This document shows positions 16,985 through 25,669 of a DNA stretch of 64,000 bases, in pieces (position 1 is the stretch's first letter; the number at the start of each line of letters is the position of its first letter). The notes beneath the pieces are model-generated. The model saw nothing but the letters and a program-made list of their open reading frames with translations, ran no database searches and had not been told where the DNA came from. The stretch spans positions 731,260-795,259 of the forward strand of contig NZ_LT732525.1 of the NCBI RefSeq assembly GCF_900155545.1, written 5' to 3'. This DNA is from Clostridium sp. Marseille-P2415 (GTDB lineage: Bacteria > Bacillota > Clostridia > Lachnospirales > Lachnospiraceae). Position numbers and translations under genes: made by a program.

Positions 16985-17458
16985 CTACTCATTTAAGCAT
17001 TGACAAGGTCCAGTTGCTGGAACAAATGAATCTTGAGTATGTTCCAAAAAATCCTCATAACCGAAATTCACATATACCAAACTTTTATATCCGTTTTCGC
17101 TTAAATAATTAAAGACTTGCGACGAACGATTCCCTGAATAGCAGAGTAAGTATATGGTCTTATTTTTCGAGTTGTGTTTAGATAAATAGGCATCAATTTC
17201 ACTTGCATCTACAAAAGGCAGATTTATAGTATTTTTGATATGTGAGGCTTCATAATCCTCACGGTCCCGTAAATCAATAATAAGTTTATTCACTGCACCT
17301 TCTTCAGCTATGTTTAGTAATTCCATGGGATCAACTAATATTCTGTAATCCCTTTTAAAAACATTGCTTATTGTAATGATAAAAAATACAAATATAGTGA
17401 GAACTATAAGCAAAATGAAAATATTTTTATGGTTAAATTTTCTTCTCCATTTATCCAT
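16985..17458 (-). CDS. Membrane-anchored extracytoplasmic rhodanese
   Basis: 157 aa. Basic N-terminus, one transmembrane helix (about 12-32), then a rhodanese domain with LIIDLRDREDYEASHIKNT-type framework (residues 58-76) and active-site loop CYSGNRS (about 109-115). The orientation (Lys/Arg before the helix) puts the domain outside the membrane. A C-terminal GPCQCLNE tail adds a CxC pair. It could act on thiols of the secreted island protein (two Cys) or supply sulfane sulfur. 42 nt downstream of the permease gene; AT-rich codon use like the rest of the island. Confidence 0.82.
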   Translation of the reverse strand: MDKWRRKFNHKNIFILLIVLTIFVFFIITISNVFKRDYRILVDPMELLNIAEEGAVNKLIIDLRDREDYEASHIKNTINLPFVDASEIDAYLSKHNSKNKTIYLLCYSGNRSSQVFNYLSENGYKSLVYVNFGYEDFLEHTQDSFVPATGPCQCLNE

Positions 17459-17500
17459 GTTCCTTTATCCTTTCAAATTTGAGAAATAATTAGAATTTCA

Positions 17501-18277
17501 TTATGCCTTGTACGTTTTTTTGTGAAATAAAATATTTGTAAAGTACGAAATCATAATCACAAGTAAAACAGATACTAAAAATATAATTGTCCAATACCAA
17601 AGTGCAGATATAGTGGAATGTACACCAAGTTCATAGAACACTATATCACTCATTAAAATTCCGGAAATTTTGTTGCGGATAATACCGAAAGGTAAAAAAT
17701 AGTTATCTTCGCCATGTGACGATATAAAAATGCCGATGAAAATTGCCTGTATTATAGCAATAAGTTCTCGTTTAGTATTTAAAAATAATAGTACTGAAGA
17801 AATCAAATAACCGATGCAGGCAATGAAAATAGTGCCAATAAACACAGGAATCATTAAAGCCAAATAGTTTTTAATATCTGCAATTAGCCCGCCCGCTGAT
17901 AGTATTATGATAAATGATAAAATATTCACCAGGAATGCTTTGATAATTTTAAGGAAAATCCTTGTTGAAAGCAACCACTCTATATTAAAGCCAATTATAG
18001 GTTGTTTGAGAAGCAGGTCATTTGTTGTGAACTCGGTATTCAAAACTTCATATGGAATACTTATCCCACTCAAAACAATCCTTGCAATAATATATAGCAG
18101 CATATAGTTACATATTACTATATTTTCAACATTAGAACGATTTAAAAGTTGACTTTTTTGAAATGCAAAAAAAATATATATGCCAACAAACATTAGAAAA
18201 GATATGATTTGCATAATATACCTATTTCTACATTCAAACTTTAAATACCTAATCTGTGATAAAAGGACTTTGTGCAA
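17501..18277 (-). CDS. ABC-2-type transporter permease
   Basis: 258 aa with about six hydrophobic helices (roughly 25-43, 52-73, 105-130, 140-165, 172-195, 228-250), the layout of a half-size ABC-2 permease. No other domain. The frame opens with TTG at 18277 preceded by AGAGGTGG; an ATG 21 codons later is the alternative. It overlaps the ATPase gene by 29 nt, so both form one transporter. In gene clusters of this shape the pair exports a peptide or confers self-immunity (as LanFEG or SkfEF), which is inferred here. Confidence 0.8.
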   Translation of the reverse strand: MHKVLLSQIRYLKFECRNRYIMQIISFLMFVGIYIFFAFQKSQLLNRSNVENIVICNYMLLYIIARIVLSGISIPYEVLNTEFTTNDLLLKQPIIGFNIEWLLSTRIFLKIIKAFLVNILSFIIILSAGGLIADIKNYLALMIPVFIGTIFIACIGYLISSVLLFLNTKRELIAIIQAIFIGIFISSHGEDNYFLPFGIIRNKISGILMSDIVFYELGVHSTISALWYWTIIFLVSVLLVIMISYFTNILFHKKTYKA

Positions 18278-18917
18278 TGTTATTCACCACCTCTGTTATA
18301 TTTTCCTCGCTACAATCGTATCTTGAGTCAAATAGAGAAAAAAACTCCTTTTCATGAGTTGAAATTATTATGGTTTTGTTACTTTTAAGAATTTTTTGTA
18401 TAAATTTATGACTGACATCATCATCCATTCCTAATGTAGGTTCATCTAGAATAATAAACTCTTTAGTTGATAATAGAGCAAGTACTGCTACTATTTTTTG
18501 CTTTGTACCAAGGGAAAGTTTGCTTATAGGCTTCTCGAGAGGTTCAGTTATTTCTAGCAATTCAAGTGTATTCTCTATTTCTGATGTGTTATACTCGTCT
18601 AAACCAATATAATACGTTAAATTTTGAACGATTGAGAAATTTTCATATAATAGCGAATGTCCTTCAGCGTAAAAGATATTTTTTTGAACGATTCTAAATA
18701 AATGCCCATATAATAATAGTTTGAGCGGAAATTTGAAAGAATCGTTACCATAAATCATTATTCCAGAATCAGGAATACAAATTCCGGCAAGCATCCTAAT
18801 AAAGGTGGTCTTTCCAGTTCCGTTCTTTCCAGTAATTACAATATGTTGTCCATCATTTATTTTCATCGATGTTGGTTTAATGATTTTGTTTTTTTTCACA
18901 TTTTCTAAAATAATCAT
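18249..18917 (-). CDS. ABC transporter ATP-binding protein
   Basis: 222 aa. Walker A GKNGTGKTT (about 33-41), signature LSLGTKQK, Walker B EFIILDEPT followed by LGMDD, and H-loop STHEKE. Start ATG 18917 has AGGAGGT 7-8 nt upstream. Partner of the permease encoded next. It is separated from the secreted-protein gene by a 33-nt perfect hairpin, so its expression is probably lower than that of the precursor. Confidence 0.92.
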   Translation of the reverse strand: MIILENVKKNKIIKPTSMKINDGQHIVITGKNGTGKTTFIRMLAGICIPDSGIMIYGNDSFKFPLKLLLYGHLFRIVQKNIFYAEGHSLLYENFSIVQNLTYYIGLDEYNTSEIENTLELLEITEPLEKPISKLSLGTKQKIVAVLALLSTKEFIILDEPTLGMDDDVSHKFIQKILKSNKTIIISTHEKEFFSLFDSRYDCSEENITEVVNNIAQSPFITD

Positions 18918-18948
18918 AAAAACCACCTCCTAAAAAATATTTAAGTTA

Positions 18949-18981
18949 TATCGGTGTTAGATTTGAAATCTAACACCGATA
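18949..18981 (-). terminator. Perfect hairpin between precursor and transporter genes
   Basis: Arms 18949-18964 and 18966-18981 are exact inverse complements (TATCGGTGTTAGATTT), giving a 14-15 bp stem with a tiny loop. No U-tract follows on the minus strand (ataacttaaat), so it may be a partial terminator or an RNA-stabilising 3' end for the 163-aa gene. Confidence 0.6.
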
Positions 18982-18991
18982 CTATTCAGCT

Positions 18992-19483
18992 TTAACCTGC
19001 GATAGCTTTGAGGAACAAGGTCCAAGCAGCTAAATCATCTGCTGGGCCAGCAAAGATATTAAGTGCTGCCAAAATTACAAGTATTCCAGTTCCTGCTATC
19101 AATAACCCATGAATGAAACCGCTATTATTTTGTACAGAAGGATTATATTGACTAATTCGCTCCTGCACTTTTGAATTATCCATAGCTTCTTTCATTAGCC
19201 ACTCAGGAACCTTGCTTCTGTCTGAGTTCTTCTTGTCGCATACTTGGAGGTTGTCTAGACGCATACAATAGATATGCGTACTTTTCTTGTAGAAATGAAC
19301 GTGGTATACGTCACCGTTAAAATGCGGTGAATCAAGGCGGATACTATATGCAGTATTTTTTCCATCGCCATAGATCCATTGATTGCTGGCAGCAGACGCA
19401 GGGATTTCTAATATGAAAACGAGCGTCAGAATAAGTAAAAGACTTGTAACTAGATTTTGGATTTTTGTACTTGTTTTTATCAT
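18992..19483 (-). CDS. Secreted 163-aa protein with hydrophobic C-terminal segment (bacteriocin-precursor-like)
   Basis: No family recognised. Signal peptide (about 1-31, ending ASAA), a polar middle (about 32-118) with two Cys (IYCMRL and LQVCDKK) that could form a disulfide, and a C-terminal stretch of about 45 residues starting NNSGFIHGLLIAG, hydrophobic and Gly/Ala-rich and ending TLFLKAIAG. The plan resembles SdpC of B. subtilis, whose toxin is cut from the C-terminal part of a secreted pro-protein; no sequence similarity is claimed. AAGGAGG precedes the ATG by 7 nt, a strong ribosome site. First gene of the island cluster. Confidence 0.75.
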   Translation of the reverse strand: MIKTSTKIQNLVTSLLLILTLVFILEIPASAASNQWIYGDGKNTAYSIRLDSPHFNGDVYHVHFYKKSTHIYCMRLDNLQVCDKKNSDRSKVPEWLMKEAMDNSKVQERISQYNPSVQNNSGFIHGLLIAGTGILVILAALNIFAGPADDLAAWTLFLKAIAG

Positions 19484-19970
19484 ATGATTACCTCCTTTAC
19501 ATATCGGTAGTGTTAAGGTTTCTACTACTTAAATCGGCTTACCCCAGTAAAACAATGGTTCCGGATTTCATTTACCCCGATTAGACTGTAACTTCCCTAT
19601 TTCTTCCTCTGAGTGACTAGGTATTTTTGTATTTTGCTTTTCAATCCATGTCAAACCAGGATTGAAGGCTCGTTTATTTTATGTTTTAAAGGGACAGGGA
19701 TTAATAAAGCATAAATATAATGGCACAAGAGGATAGAATGGGGTCACTTTTTATACACTACCTACATATTACATACTACTTTTTCCATTCATTATATGCC
19801 TACGTACTTTTTTGAACCATATAATCACCTCCTTGAATGAGGTCAGCAGCCATGAGAAAAACTCAAAAGGCGCAGTAGTAATGAATTTTACGAAAGCTGA
19901 TGACTTCTCACTCCAAAATTTATAGAGACAACCAGCTAAAAAGGGTATAATTTGCCGAGAAAATACGCCA
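19484..19970. other. AT-rich gene-free stretch upstream of the island cluster
   Basis: No supportable gene. It holds the promoter region of the 163-aa gene, with an inverted pair AATCGG...CCGATT about 50 nt apart (near 19532-19583), and on the minus strand an abortive start: AAGGAGGTGATTAT then ATG (near 19821) with only MVQKST before a stop, likely the remnant of a lost gene. Confidence 0.5.
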
Positions 19971-19974
19971 AAAG

Positions 19975-20360
19975 GAGCTGGTCATATCCACCAAAAGGAA
20001 CTTTTACAAGACATCAGTCTGCTCACATCATAATCCAAAGCAAAGTTTTACGATAAATTATTTTTGCATTTGTATCTAATGGTGCCTGAGATCAATGCAT
20101 ACCAAAACCGGAAGAATGCAAAAAGGGAATTTACCAGTTATCACAGACCACCTTAGATAATGCACTTGATACATATTTAGGCGGCTTGCAATCAGATATC
20201 GAAGCTGTAAAAAATGGCATTGATTAGAAATACAATAATGGCCTCACTTCAGGAAGCGTCAATAAGATCAAGTTTACCAAGCGTAACATGTATGGTCGGA
20301 ACAACTTTCAATTGCTACGAGCCAAGCCTCTTTTGAATGATTGTTTTAAAGATGTTAGGG
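19975..20360 (+). pseudogene. ISL3-type transposase remnant
   Basis: Plus-strand translation recalls the two ends of a DDE transposase of the ISL3 (IS204/IS1001/IS1096) type: KELLQDISLL near 20000 (start codon lost), and from about 20150 LDTYLGGLQSDIEAVKNGID, an in-frame TAG (20225-20227), then KYNNGLTSGSVNKIKFTKRN and MYGRNNFQLLRAKPLLN. The middle, including most of the catalytic part, is deleted. Not functional. Marks past mobile-element activity at the edge of the AT-rich island. Confidence 0.7.
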
Positions 20361-20720
20361 TATTTTATTATTGGAAACATGCCTTTTGTTTAATCACCTT
20401 TTCATAATATCTCATAAATAACAAGCAACATGTTGAGCCTAAAGTAAATACTGTCTCACTTTTTATTTTATAGTCTCTCAATATTCCATCATCTCCTCCA
20501 ATTAATATAGGCTGCAAACTTCATATTTAACTCATGCTTATTTAACGTTTTTTATCTCTCCCTTAATCTGATATGCAATATGTAAATATTCTGTTTTAAA
20601 GAGATCGTTCGCCTTTAATGTATACCAATATTACGCTCATTGCAATCCATGTTCCAAAATTATACACGTTAAGTGCCAAAATTTGCACATTTCCAACTAA
20701 ATAAGTATTAACCTGATAAA
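20361..20720. other. AT-rich intergenic stretch
   Basis: No open frame with a ribosome site and no repeat could be supported between the transposase remnant and the agmatine operon terminators. Confidence 0.5.
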
Positions 20721-20721
20721 A

Positions 20722-20799
20722 AAAAAATAGCGTTAGGCCATTCAGCCTAAAAAGAGCCGCTGCTCTATAGGTAAAAATTCACCTATAGAGCAGCGGCTC
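20722..20799 (-). terminator. Tandem terminators of the agmatine operon
   Basis: Minus strand: a perfect 19-bp stem (20781-20799 with 20754-20772, 8-nt loop) followed by TTTTT, then a second hairpin TTAGGC/GCCTAA followed by CGCTA and ten T residues. They close the operon that ends with aguA at 20898 and shield the island from read-through. Confidence 0.9.
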
Positions 20800-20897
20800 C
20801 CATTACTCAATATGACGACAGATGCAGGCTATAAAAGCGAGGAGACACACTGGCTCCCCCCTTCTTATACATTTGAAGAGATAACGTGTTTATCTCA

Positions 20898-21998
20898 TTA
20901 TTTCACTTTTGGCTGCTGCTGAGTGATACAGTGGATATTTCCACCTCCAAATGCAATTTCTTCGGTACGGACACCAACCACTTTACGTTCCGGGTACATT
21001 TCCTGAACCTGCCTCAGAGCCAAAGCATCGTTTTCATCCCCATATTGCGGAACGATCACGCCGCCGTTCACTACAAGGAAATTCATATAAGAGGCAATGG
21101 ATATTTCCCCGTTTTCCCGCGGAAGCGTTCCCTCTACCATATCAATGGCATCTGCCCCCTGTAACAATACCGGTTTTTTCGTAAGGCAGAGCTTATGTAC
21201 TTTTAATCTGCGCCCCTTTGCATCCACTGCTTCGGATAATGCCTTATAAGCAGCCTGTGCCTCTTTATAAAAAGGATTCCCTTCATCCTCCGTCCAGATA
21301 CATGCAACCTCTCCAGGTCTCACATACTGGACAACATCATCAATGTGCCCATTTGTTTCATTGGGATCAATGCCCTCCTTAATCCAGATCACTTTCCGGC
21401 AATTCAGATATTCATCCAGCATATTTTCGATTTCTTCTTTTGTTAAATGAGGATTCCTTCCTTCACTTAACAGGCACATCTCCGTTGTAATGACAGTTCC
21501 CTCTCCATCAACATGGAAGGATCCGCCTTCCAGCACAAAGCCTTCCGTACGATAGGAATCGATTTCTTCCATATCACATACTTTTTGTGCTACAAGGTCA
21601 TCCTGATCCCAGGGGAAGTACAGTCCGTCTACCAGACCGCCCCATGCATTAAAGGTCCAGTCACAGCCCCGGATGCCGCCTTTATCATTGATTACAAAGG
21701 TCGGTCCGCAATCCCGGATCCAGGAATCATTGCTTGTCATTTCAACTACCCGTATATCAGAAGGAAGATGCGCACGGCAGTTTTGAAACTGCACAGGAGA
21801 TGCGCATACCGTGACCGGTTCAAACCGGCGAATGGCTTTTGCCACTTCGGTAAATACAACCTGAGCAGGCTTTGCACCATTTCTCCAGTTGTCCGGCCTT
21901 TCCGGCCATAACATCCATATCCGTTCCTGTTCTTCGAATTCAGCAGGCATACGGTATCCGTCCTGCTTTGGAGTTGTATTTTCAATTCTCTTTGCCAT
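20898..21998 (-). CDS. aguA: Agmatine deiminase
   Basis: 366 aa; converts agmatine to N-carbamoylputrescine and ammonia. Features of the guanidine-modifying fold: WPERPDNWR near the N-terminus, NDSWIRDCGPTFV, EGGSFHVDGEGT, NGHIDDVVQ and the nucleophile Cys in FGGGNIHCITQQQP near residue 357. Normal length. Last gene of the agu operon, 19 nt after the antiporter gene. Cytosolic. Confidence 0.96.
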   Translation of the reverse strand: MAKRIENTTPKQDGYRMPAEFEEQERIWMLWPERPDNWRNGAKPAQVVFTEVAKAIRRFEPVTVCASPVQFQNCRAHLPSDIRVVEMTSNDSWIRDCGPTFVINDKGGIRGCDWTFNAWGGLVDGLYFPWDQDDLVAQKVCDMEEIDSYRTEGFVLEGGSFHVDGEGTVITTEMCLLSEGRNPHLTKEEIENMLDEYLNCRKVIWIKEGIDPNETNGHIDDVVQYVRPGEVACIWTEDEGNPFYKEAQAAYKALSEAVDAKGRRLKVHKLCLTKKPVLLQGADAIDMVEGTLPRENGEISIASYMNFLVVNGGVIVPQYGDENDALALRQVQEMYPERKVVGVRTEEIAFGGGNIHCITQQQPKVK

Positions 21999-22017
21999 GA
22001 TTCATACCTTCTCTTTC

Positions 22018-23379
22018 TTATTTATCTCGTTTCCTGTTAACAATTGCCTCGCCTAATATGATGAATATCACCGCACCGATCGTAATCGGAAGAACTCCTT
22101 CCAGGGTTTCTGGATCAAAGCTTAAGGGAACAGCCGTAAAAATCAGGGCAACAACGATCAGCATCATTGGAATACCTGCTAAAACCTTTAAGAAAAACGA
22201 GCTTCCGGGGACTCGAAACGGCCGCTCTGTATCCGGGTCCAGCCTTCTAAGCTTTAGAAATGCCGGAAAAACCGGCAGGTAAGAAAGCAAAAACATAACC
22301 AGGTTCAATGCGAAGAAGCACCAGAATAAGTCCTGATTGGGGATAAACGGGGCAATGATCAAAACCAGGCTGGCGACCAGTCCGTTCATGATTGCTGCAC
22401 CGACAGGCATATCATTCTTTTTACTTCTTATCTTAAATATCTTTGGCATATCTCCGTTATCCGCCGCATAGGCTGCCACGTTATTGACGCCCAGGGACCA
22501 GGAAATCATATTTCCAAAAAGTGTAAGCAGAAAACCAATGGCAACAACCGTTACGATGATCCCTCTCGTACTGCCTGTCAAAAGCTGGACACTTGCGATC
22601 AGACCGGTGCTGGTGCTGATCTGGTCAGAAGGAATCGCAACACCGATTCCGAATGCCATAAAAATATAAATGGCTGCTATGACCAGGCCGCCTGCGATGA
22701 TCGACTGGGGGATCTGCTTTTTGGGATTTTCCATATCACCTGCAAAGGTACAGACCACTTCAAACCCAAGGCAGTTAAACAAAATAACTGATATGTAGGA
22801 TAAGCTGTTTAAATCAAAGCTCGGAAGCAATGAGGATAATGTGTATTCGTTGGCAACTCCATGAGTGACCGCCCCATAAATGCCAAGGCCTCCCAGTGTC
22901 AGCGCTATTAAAATCTTGATAACGGCCGCTCCGTTTAAGATCCAGGCACTGTCACAAACCGAATAAAAGCTGATAAAAACAATAATCCATACAAAAGTAA
23001 GCTCGATCAACAAAGACGGTAGAAATCCCATCGGACTGCCGGTCAGCAGGTTTATGACCTCGGGGAACATCAGCGCCAAAGAAGCCATCCAAAGCGGAAA
23101 ATTGATCCAGTAATACCAGGACACCCTTCCTCCCCATTTTTTCCCAAAGGCTTTTGACACCCAGTCATACAATCCACCATCCCCCTCATAGGTTGTCCCC
23201 AATTCTGATGAGATCAAGCCATATGGCAGTAAAAATGTTATTAAGAGGAAAATCCACCAGAAATACTGTGAATTACCGATCGCTGCCACCGGACCTGCTG
23301 CTTCTGCCACGAATACAACGCATATTACTGTCATAATGGCATCAATTAAACGAAACTTTTTCTTTGGCGCTTCCGACAT
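22018..23379 (-). CDS. aguD: APC-family agmatine/putrescine antiporter
   Basis: 453 aa, about 12 transmembrane helices; amino acid-polyamine-organocation permease with the GPVAAIG and GLISSELGTTYEGDGGLYDW region typical of helices 1-2 in this family (given in two parts). By its place between putrescine carbamoyltransferase and agmatine deiminase it should exchange external agmatine for putrescine, as AguD does in lactic acid bacteria; substrate is inferred from context. Confidence 0.88.
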   Translation of the reverse strand: MSEAPKKKFRLIDAIMTVICVVFVAEAAGPVAAIGNSQYFWWIFLLITFLLPYGLISSELGTTYEGDGGLYDWVSKAFGKKWGGRVSWYYWINFPLWMASLALMFPEVINLLTGSPMGFLPSLLIELTFVWIIVFISFYSVCDSAWILNGAAVIKILIALTLGGLGIYGAVTHGVANEYTLSSLLPSFDLNSLSYISVILFNCLGFEVVCTFAGDMENPKKQIPQSIIAGGLVIAAIYIFMAFGIGVAIPSDQISTSTGLIASVQLLTGSTRGIIVTVVAIGFLLTLFGNMISWSLGVNNVAAYAADNGDMPKIFKIRSKKNDMPVGAAIMNGLVASLVLIIAPFIPNQDLFWCFFALNLVMFLLSYLPVFPAFLKLRRLDPDTERPFRVPGSSFFLKVLAGIPMMLIVVALIFTAVPLSFDPETLEGVLPITIGAVIFIILGEAIVNRKRDK

Positions 23380-23390
23380 AAGTACTCCCC

Positions 23391-24419
23391 CTATCTGATA
23401 TGTCTTTCATTCATGAATGTCTCTAACTGTTCCTTTGCCGCTGCCATCTGCAGCTCACTGGGTGCCTGTTCTCTCTGATACTGGGTAAAATAAACCAGCA
23501 GGCCTCTCATTGCGGTCAGACGGTTTCCTGCTTCCAGAAATGCGATGGAGCTTTCACTGTCAAGCACTTCATCGGTTACATCTTCCCCTCTTGTCGCCGG
23601 CAGGCAGTGCATGAATTTGCAGCCGATATTTCCAAGAGACATCAAATCCCTGTTTACCTGATAATCCTTAAATGTAGCGACCCGCTCTTCCTTAGGAGTC
23701 TCGTTTTCATACAGTCCATACCACACATCCGTATAAATGAAGTCTGCGCCCCTCACGCTTTCACGGTTATCGGTTACTTCCCAGGTACCGCCGGAAATCC
23801 TGCAGTTCTCTTCCATGATCTTTTTGTGTTCTTCTAATAACTGGTTATTCTTAGGTCCGTAATGAACGAAATGCATTCCAAGCTTTGTGGTGATAAATCC
23901 AAGAGAAGCACATACCTGGGTTCCGTCACCGACAAAAACGACCTTGCATTCTTCCAGTTTCCTGCCTCTTGGCAGATGTTCTACTATGGTACAAAGATCA
24001 CCGATTTCCTGGGTCGGGTGATTGTAGTCGCTCATGCCGTTTAATACAGGTATGGTGCATGATTTGGCTAATTCCACCACTGTCTTGTGCTCAATGACCC
24101 GGGTCATGACCACATCAATCATCTGGGACAGCACTCTTCCGGTATCTCCGATGGTCTCATGACCTCCAAGCTGAATCATGCCAGGTCCTAAGTACTGGGC
24201 ATGTCCGCCAAGCTGTTCCATTGCGGTTTCAAAGGAAACCCGGGTTCTTGTAGAAGATTGCTGGAAAATCATCCCCAGTGTTTTGCCTTTCATCAAAGGC
24301 GGATTATAACCTGCTCTGATGCTTTTTTTAATTGCTAAAGACAGATCGATGATGTCCAGTAACTCCTCCTTTGTAAAATCATTGGTGTCAATAAAATGTG
24401 TTATTCCGTTTGCTTTCAT
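23391..24419 (-). CDS. ptcA: Putrescine carbamoyltransferase
   Basis: 342 aa; phosphorolyses N-carbamoylputrescine to putrescine and carbamoyl phosphate. Carbamoyl-phosphate loop [10 protein letters not shown] and the [15 protein letters not shown] motif, which fits PTCase rather than the HCLPAFHD of ornithine carbamoyltransferases. ATG 24419 with AAGGAGG 7 nt upstream was chosen over a longer frame that overlaps the carbamate kinase gene. Between kinase and antiporter genes. Confidence 0.92.
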   Translation of the reverse strand: MKANGITHFIDTNDFTKEELLDIIDLSLAIKKSIRAGYNPPLMKGKTLGMIFQQSSTRTRVSFETAMEQLGGHAQYLGPGMIQLGGHETIGDTGRVLSQMIDVVMTRVIEHKTVVELAKSCTIPVLNGMSDYNHPTQEIGDLCTIVEHLPRGRKLEECKVVFVGDGTQVCASLGFITTKLGMHFVHYGPKNNQLLEEHKKIMEENCRISGGTWEVTDNRESVRGADFIYTDVWYGLYENETPKEERVATFKDYQVNRDLMSLGNIGCKFMHCLPATRGEDVTDEVLDSESSIAFLEAGNRLTAMRGLLVYFTQYQREQAPSELQMAAAKEQLETFMNERHIR

Positions 24420-24450
24420 GGCAAATCCTCCTTGAATAATTTTTAATGAA

Positions 24451-25395
24451 TCAGTTAAATGTAAATGCCGTGCCTGTTTTTCCATCCAGGGCATCGATCG
24501 CCTTATCCAGGGATGTGATGATCGCCCGTTTTGATGGATTGGATCTTACAAATTTCATAGCTGCCTGAACCTTGGGCAGCATGCTTCCCGGGGCAAACTG
24601 GCCTTCCTCACAATACCTGTGTGCTTCATTAAGACTAAGATGATCCAGGTTCTTCTGATCCGGTTTATTGTAATTTACCGCCACCTTTTCAACTTCCGTT
24701 AAAATCATGAGTATGTCCGCATTCACCTGTTCTGCCAAAAGCTCCGCCGCAAAATCCTTATCAATGACAGCCGCTGTTCCATGTAAGGAACCCGTGGGAT
24801 TTTCAATGACAGGAACTCCTCCTCCTCCGCATGTGATCACAATGGCCTTGGGCCACAACTCCTTAACCGCTTCCATTTCTACAATCTTTTTTGGTATGGG
24901 GGACGCAACCACCCTGCGGTATCCGCGGCCGGCATCCTCTTTCATGACGTATCCTTTTTCCGCTGTCAGAACGTCGGCTTCTTCTTTTGTATAGAAAGGC
25001 CCGATTGGTTTCGTTGGATTCTGAAAGGCCGGATCATTTTCCTCTACAACCACCTGGGTTGTGATGGTGACAACCGGAAAATTCTGATTCCGCTTATTGA
25101 GTGCATACTTCAGCCCCTGCTGCAAATGATATCCGATGTACCCCTGGGACATTGCTCCGCATACATCAAACGGCATGGGGGGTGTTACATTTTTTGCAGT
25201 TTCAGATGCCAGCAGGATTCTGCCGACCTGTGGTCCGTTTCCATGTACAATGGCCATTTCATACCCGCGCTCATTCAGTTCTGCTATATACCCGCAAGTC
25301 TTATGAACGACTGCAAGCTGCGCTTCGGCGGTTGCTTCTCCTTTTCCTGACTGGAGCGCATTTCCGCCTAAAGCAAGAACTATTTTTTCTGCCAC
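24451..25395 (-). CDS. arcC: Carbamate kinase
   Basis: 314 aa amino-acid-kinase fold. [11 protein letters not shown] at the N-terminus, VHGNGPQVG and [11 protein letters not shown] are visible. It transfers the phosphate of carbamoyl phosphate to ADP, giving the one ATP of the agmatine pathway. GTG start at 25395 after GGAGGTTTTACAG. First gene of the operon here, whereas agu operons of lactic acid bacteria place it last, so gene order is permuted. Confidence 0.95.
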   Translation of the reverse strand: MAEKIVLALGGNALQSGKGEATAEAQLAVVHKTCGYIAELNERGYEMAIVHGNGPQVGRILLASETAKNVTPPMPFDVCGAMSQGYIGYHLQQGLKYALNKRNQNFPVVTITTQVVVEENDPAFQNPTKPIGPFYTKEEADVLTAEKGYVMKEDAGRGYRRVVASPIPKKIVEMEAVKELWPKAIVITCGGGGVPVIENPTGSLHGTAAVIDKDFAAELLAEQVNADILMILTEVEKVAVNYNKPDQKNLDHLSLNEAHRYCEEGQFAPGSMLPKVQAAMKFVRSNPSKRAIITSLDKAIDALDGKTGTAFTFN

Positions 25396-25554
25396 CTGTA
25401 AAACCTCCTTTTTCTTTGTTTTGCTGTGATTTGCAGATCCACTGCGTTCTCACAAGACGAAAATAGCAGTTCACAAGCCGGTTGAGAATGCAACTGAGAG
25501 TTAGATATTTATAACACTTTACACCTTAATTCACATAAACTCTTCTAAACTTTT

Positions 25555-25567
25555 GTGCATTATGCAC
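25555..25567. promoter_or_regulatory. Palindrome between aguR and agu operon, candidate operator
   Basis: Perfect 13-nt inverted repeat GTGCAT-T-ATGCAC. It lies 32 nt before the aguR -35 box and about 50 nt upstream of a TATAAA (-10-like, 25508-25513 on the minus strand) for the operon, which lacks a good -35 box. That is the usual place for a LuxR-type activator site. The operator role is inferred. Confidence 0.5.
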
Positions 25568-25598
25568 TAAAAAATGAGCTTTTTCTGAAATTTAACAG

Positions 25599-25626
25599 TT
25601 GAAAAAACTTTTTTATTTGCTATACT
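25599..25626 (+). promoter_or_regulatory. aguR promoter
   Basis: TTGAAA (25599-25604), 16-nt spacer, TATACT (25621-25626), 44 nt before the ATG. Confidence 0.65.
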
Positions 25627-25669
25627 GTTAATAAATTACAACCGGGTTGACAAAAGACAGGAGGCATAT

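Noticed and set aside
16383-19483. Class I or II lanthipeptide cluster
   Set aside because: No LanB, LanC, LanM or radical SAM gene is present, so a modified-peptide assignment is not supported.
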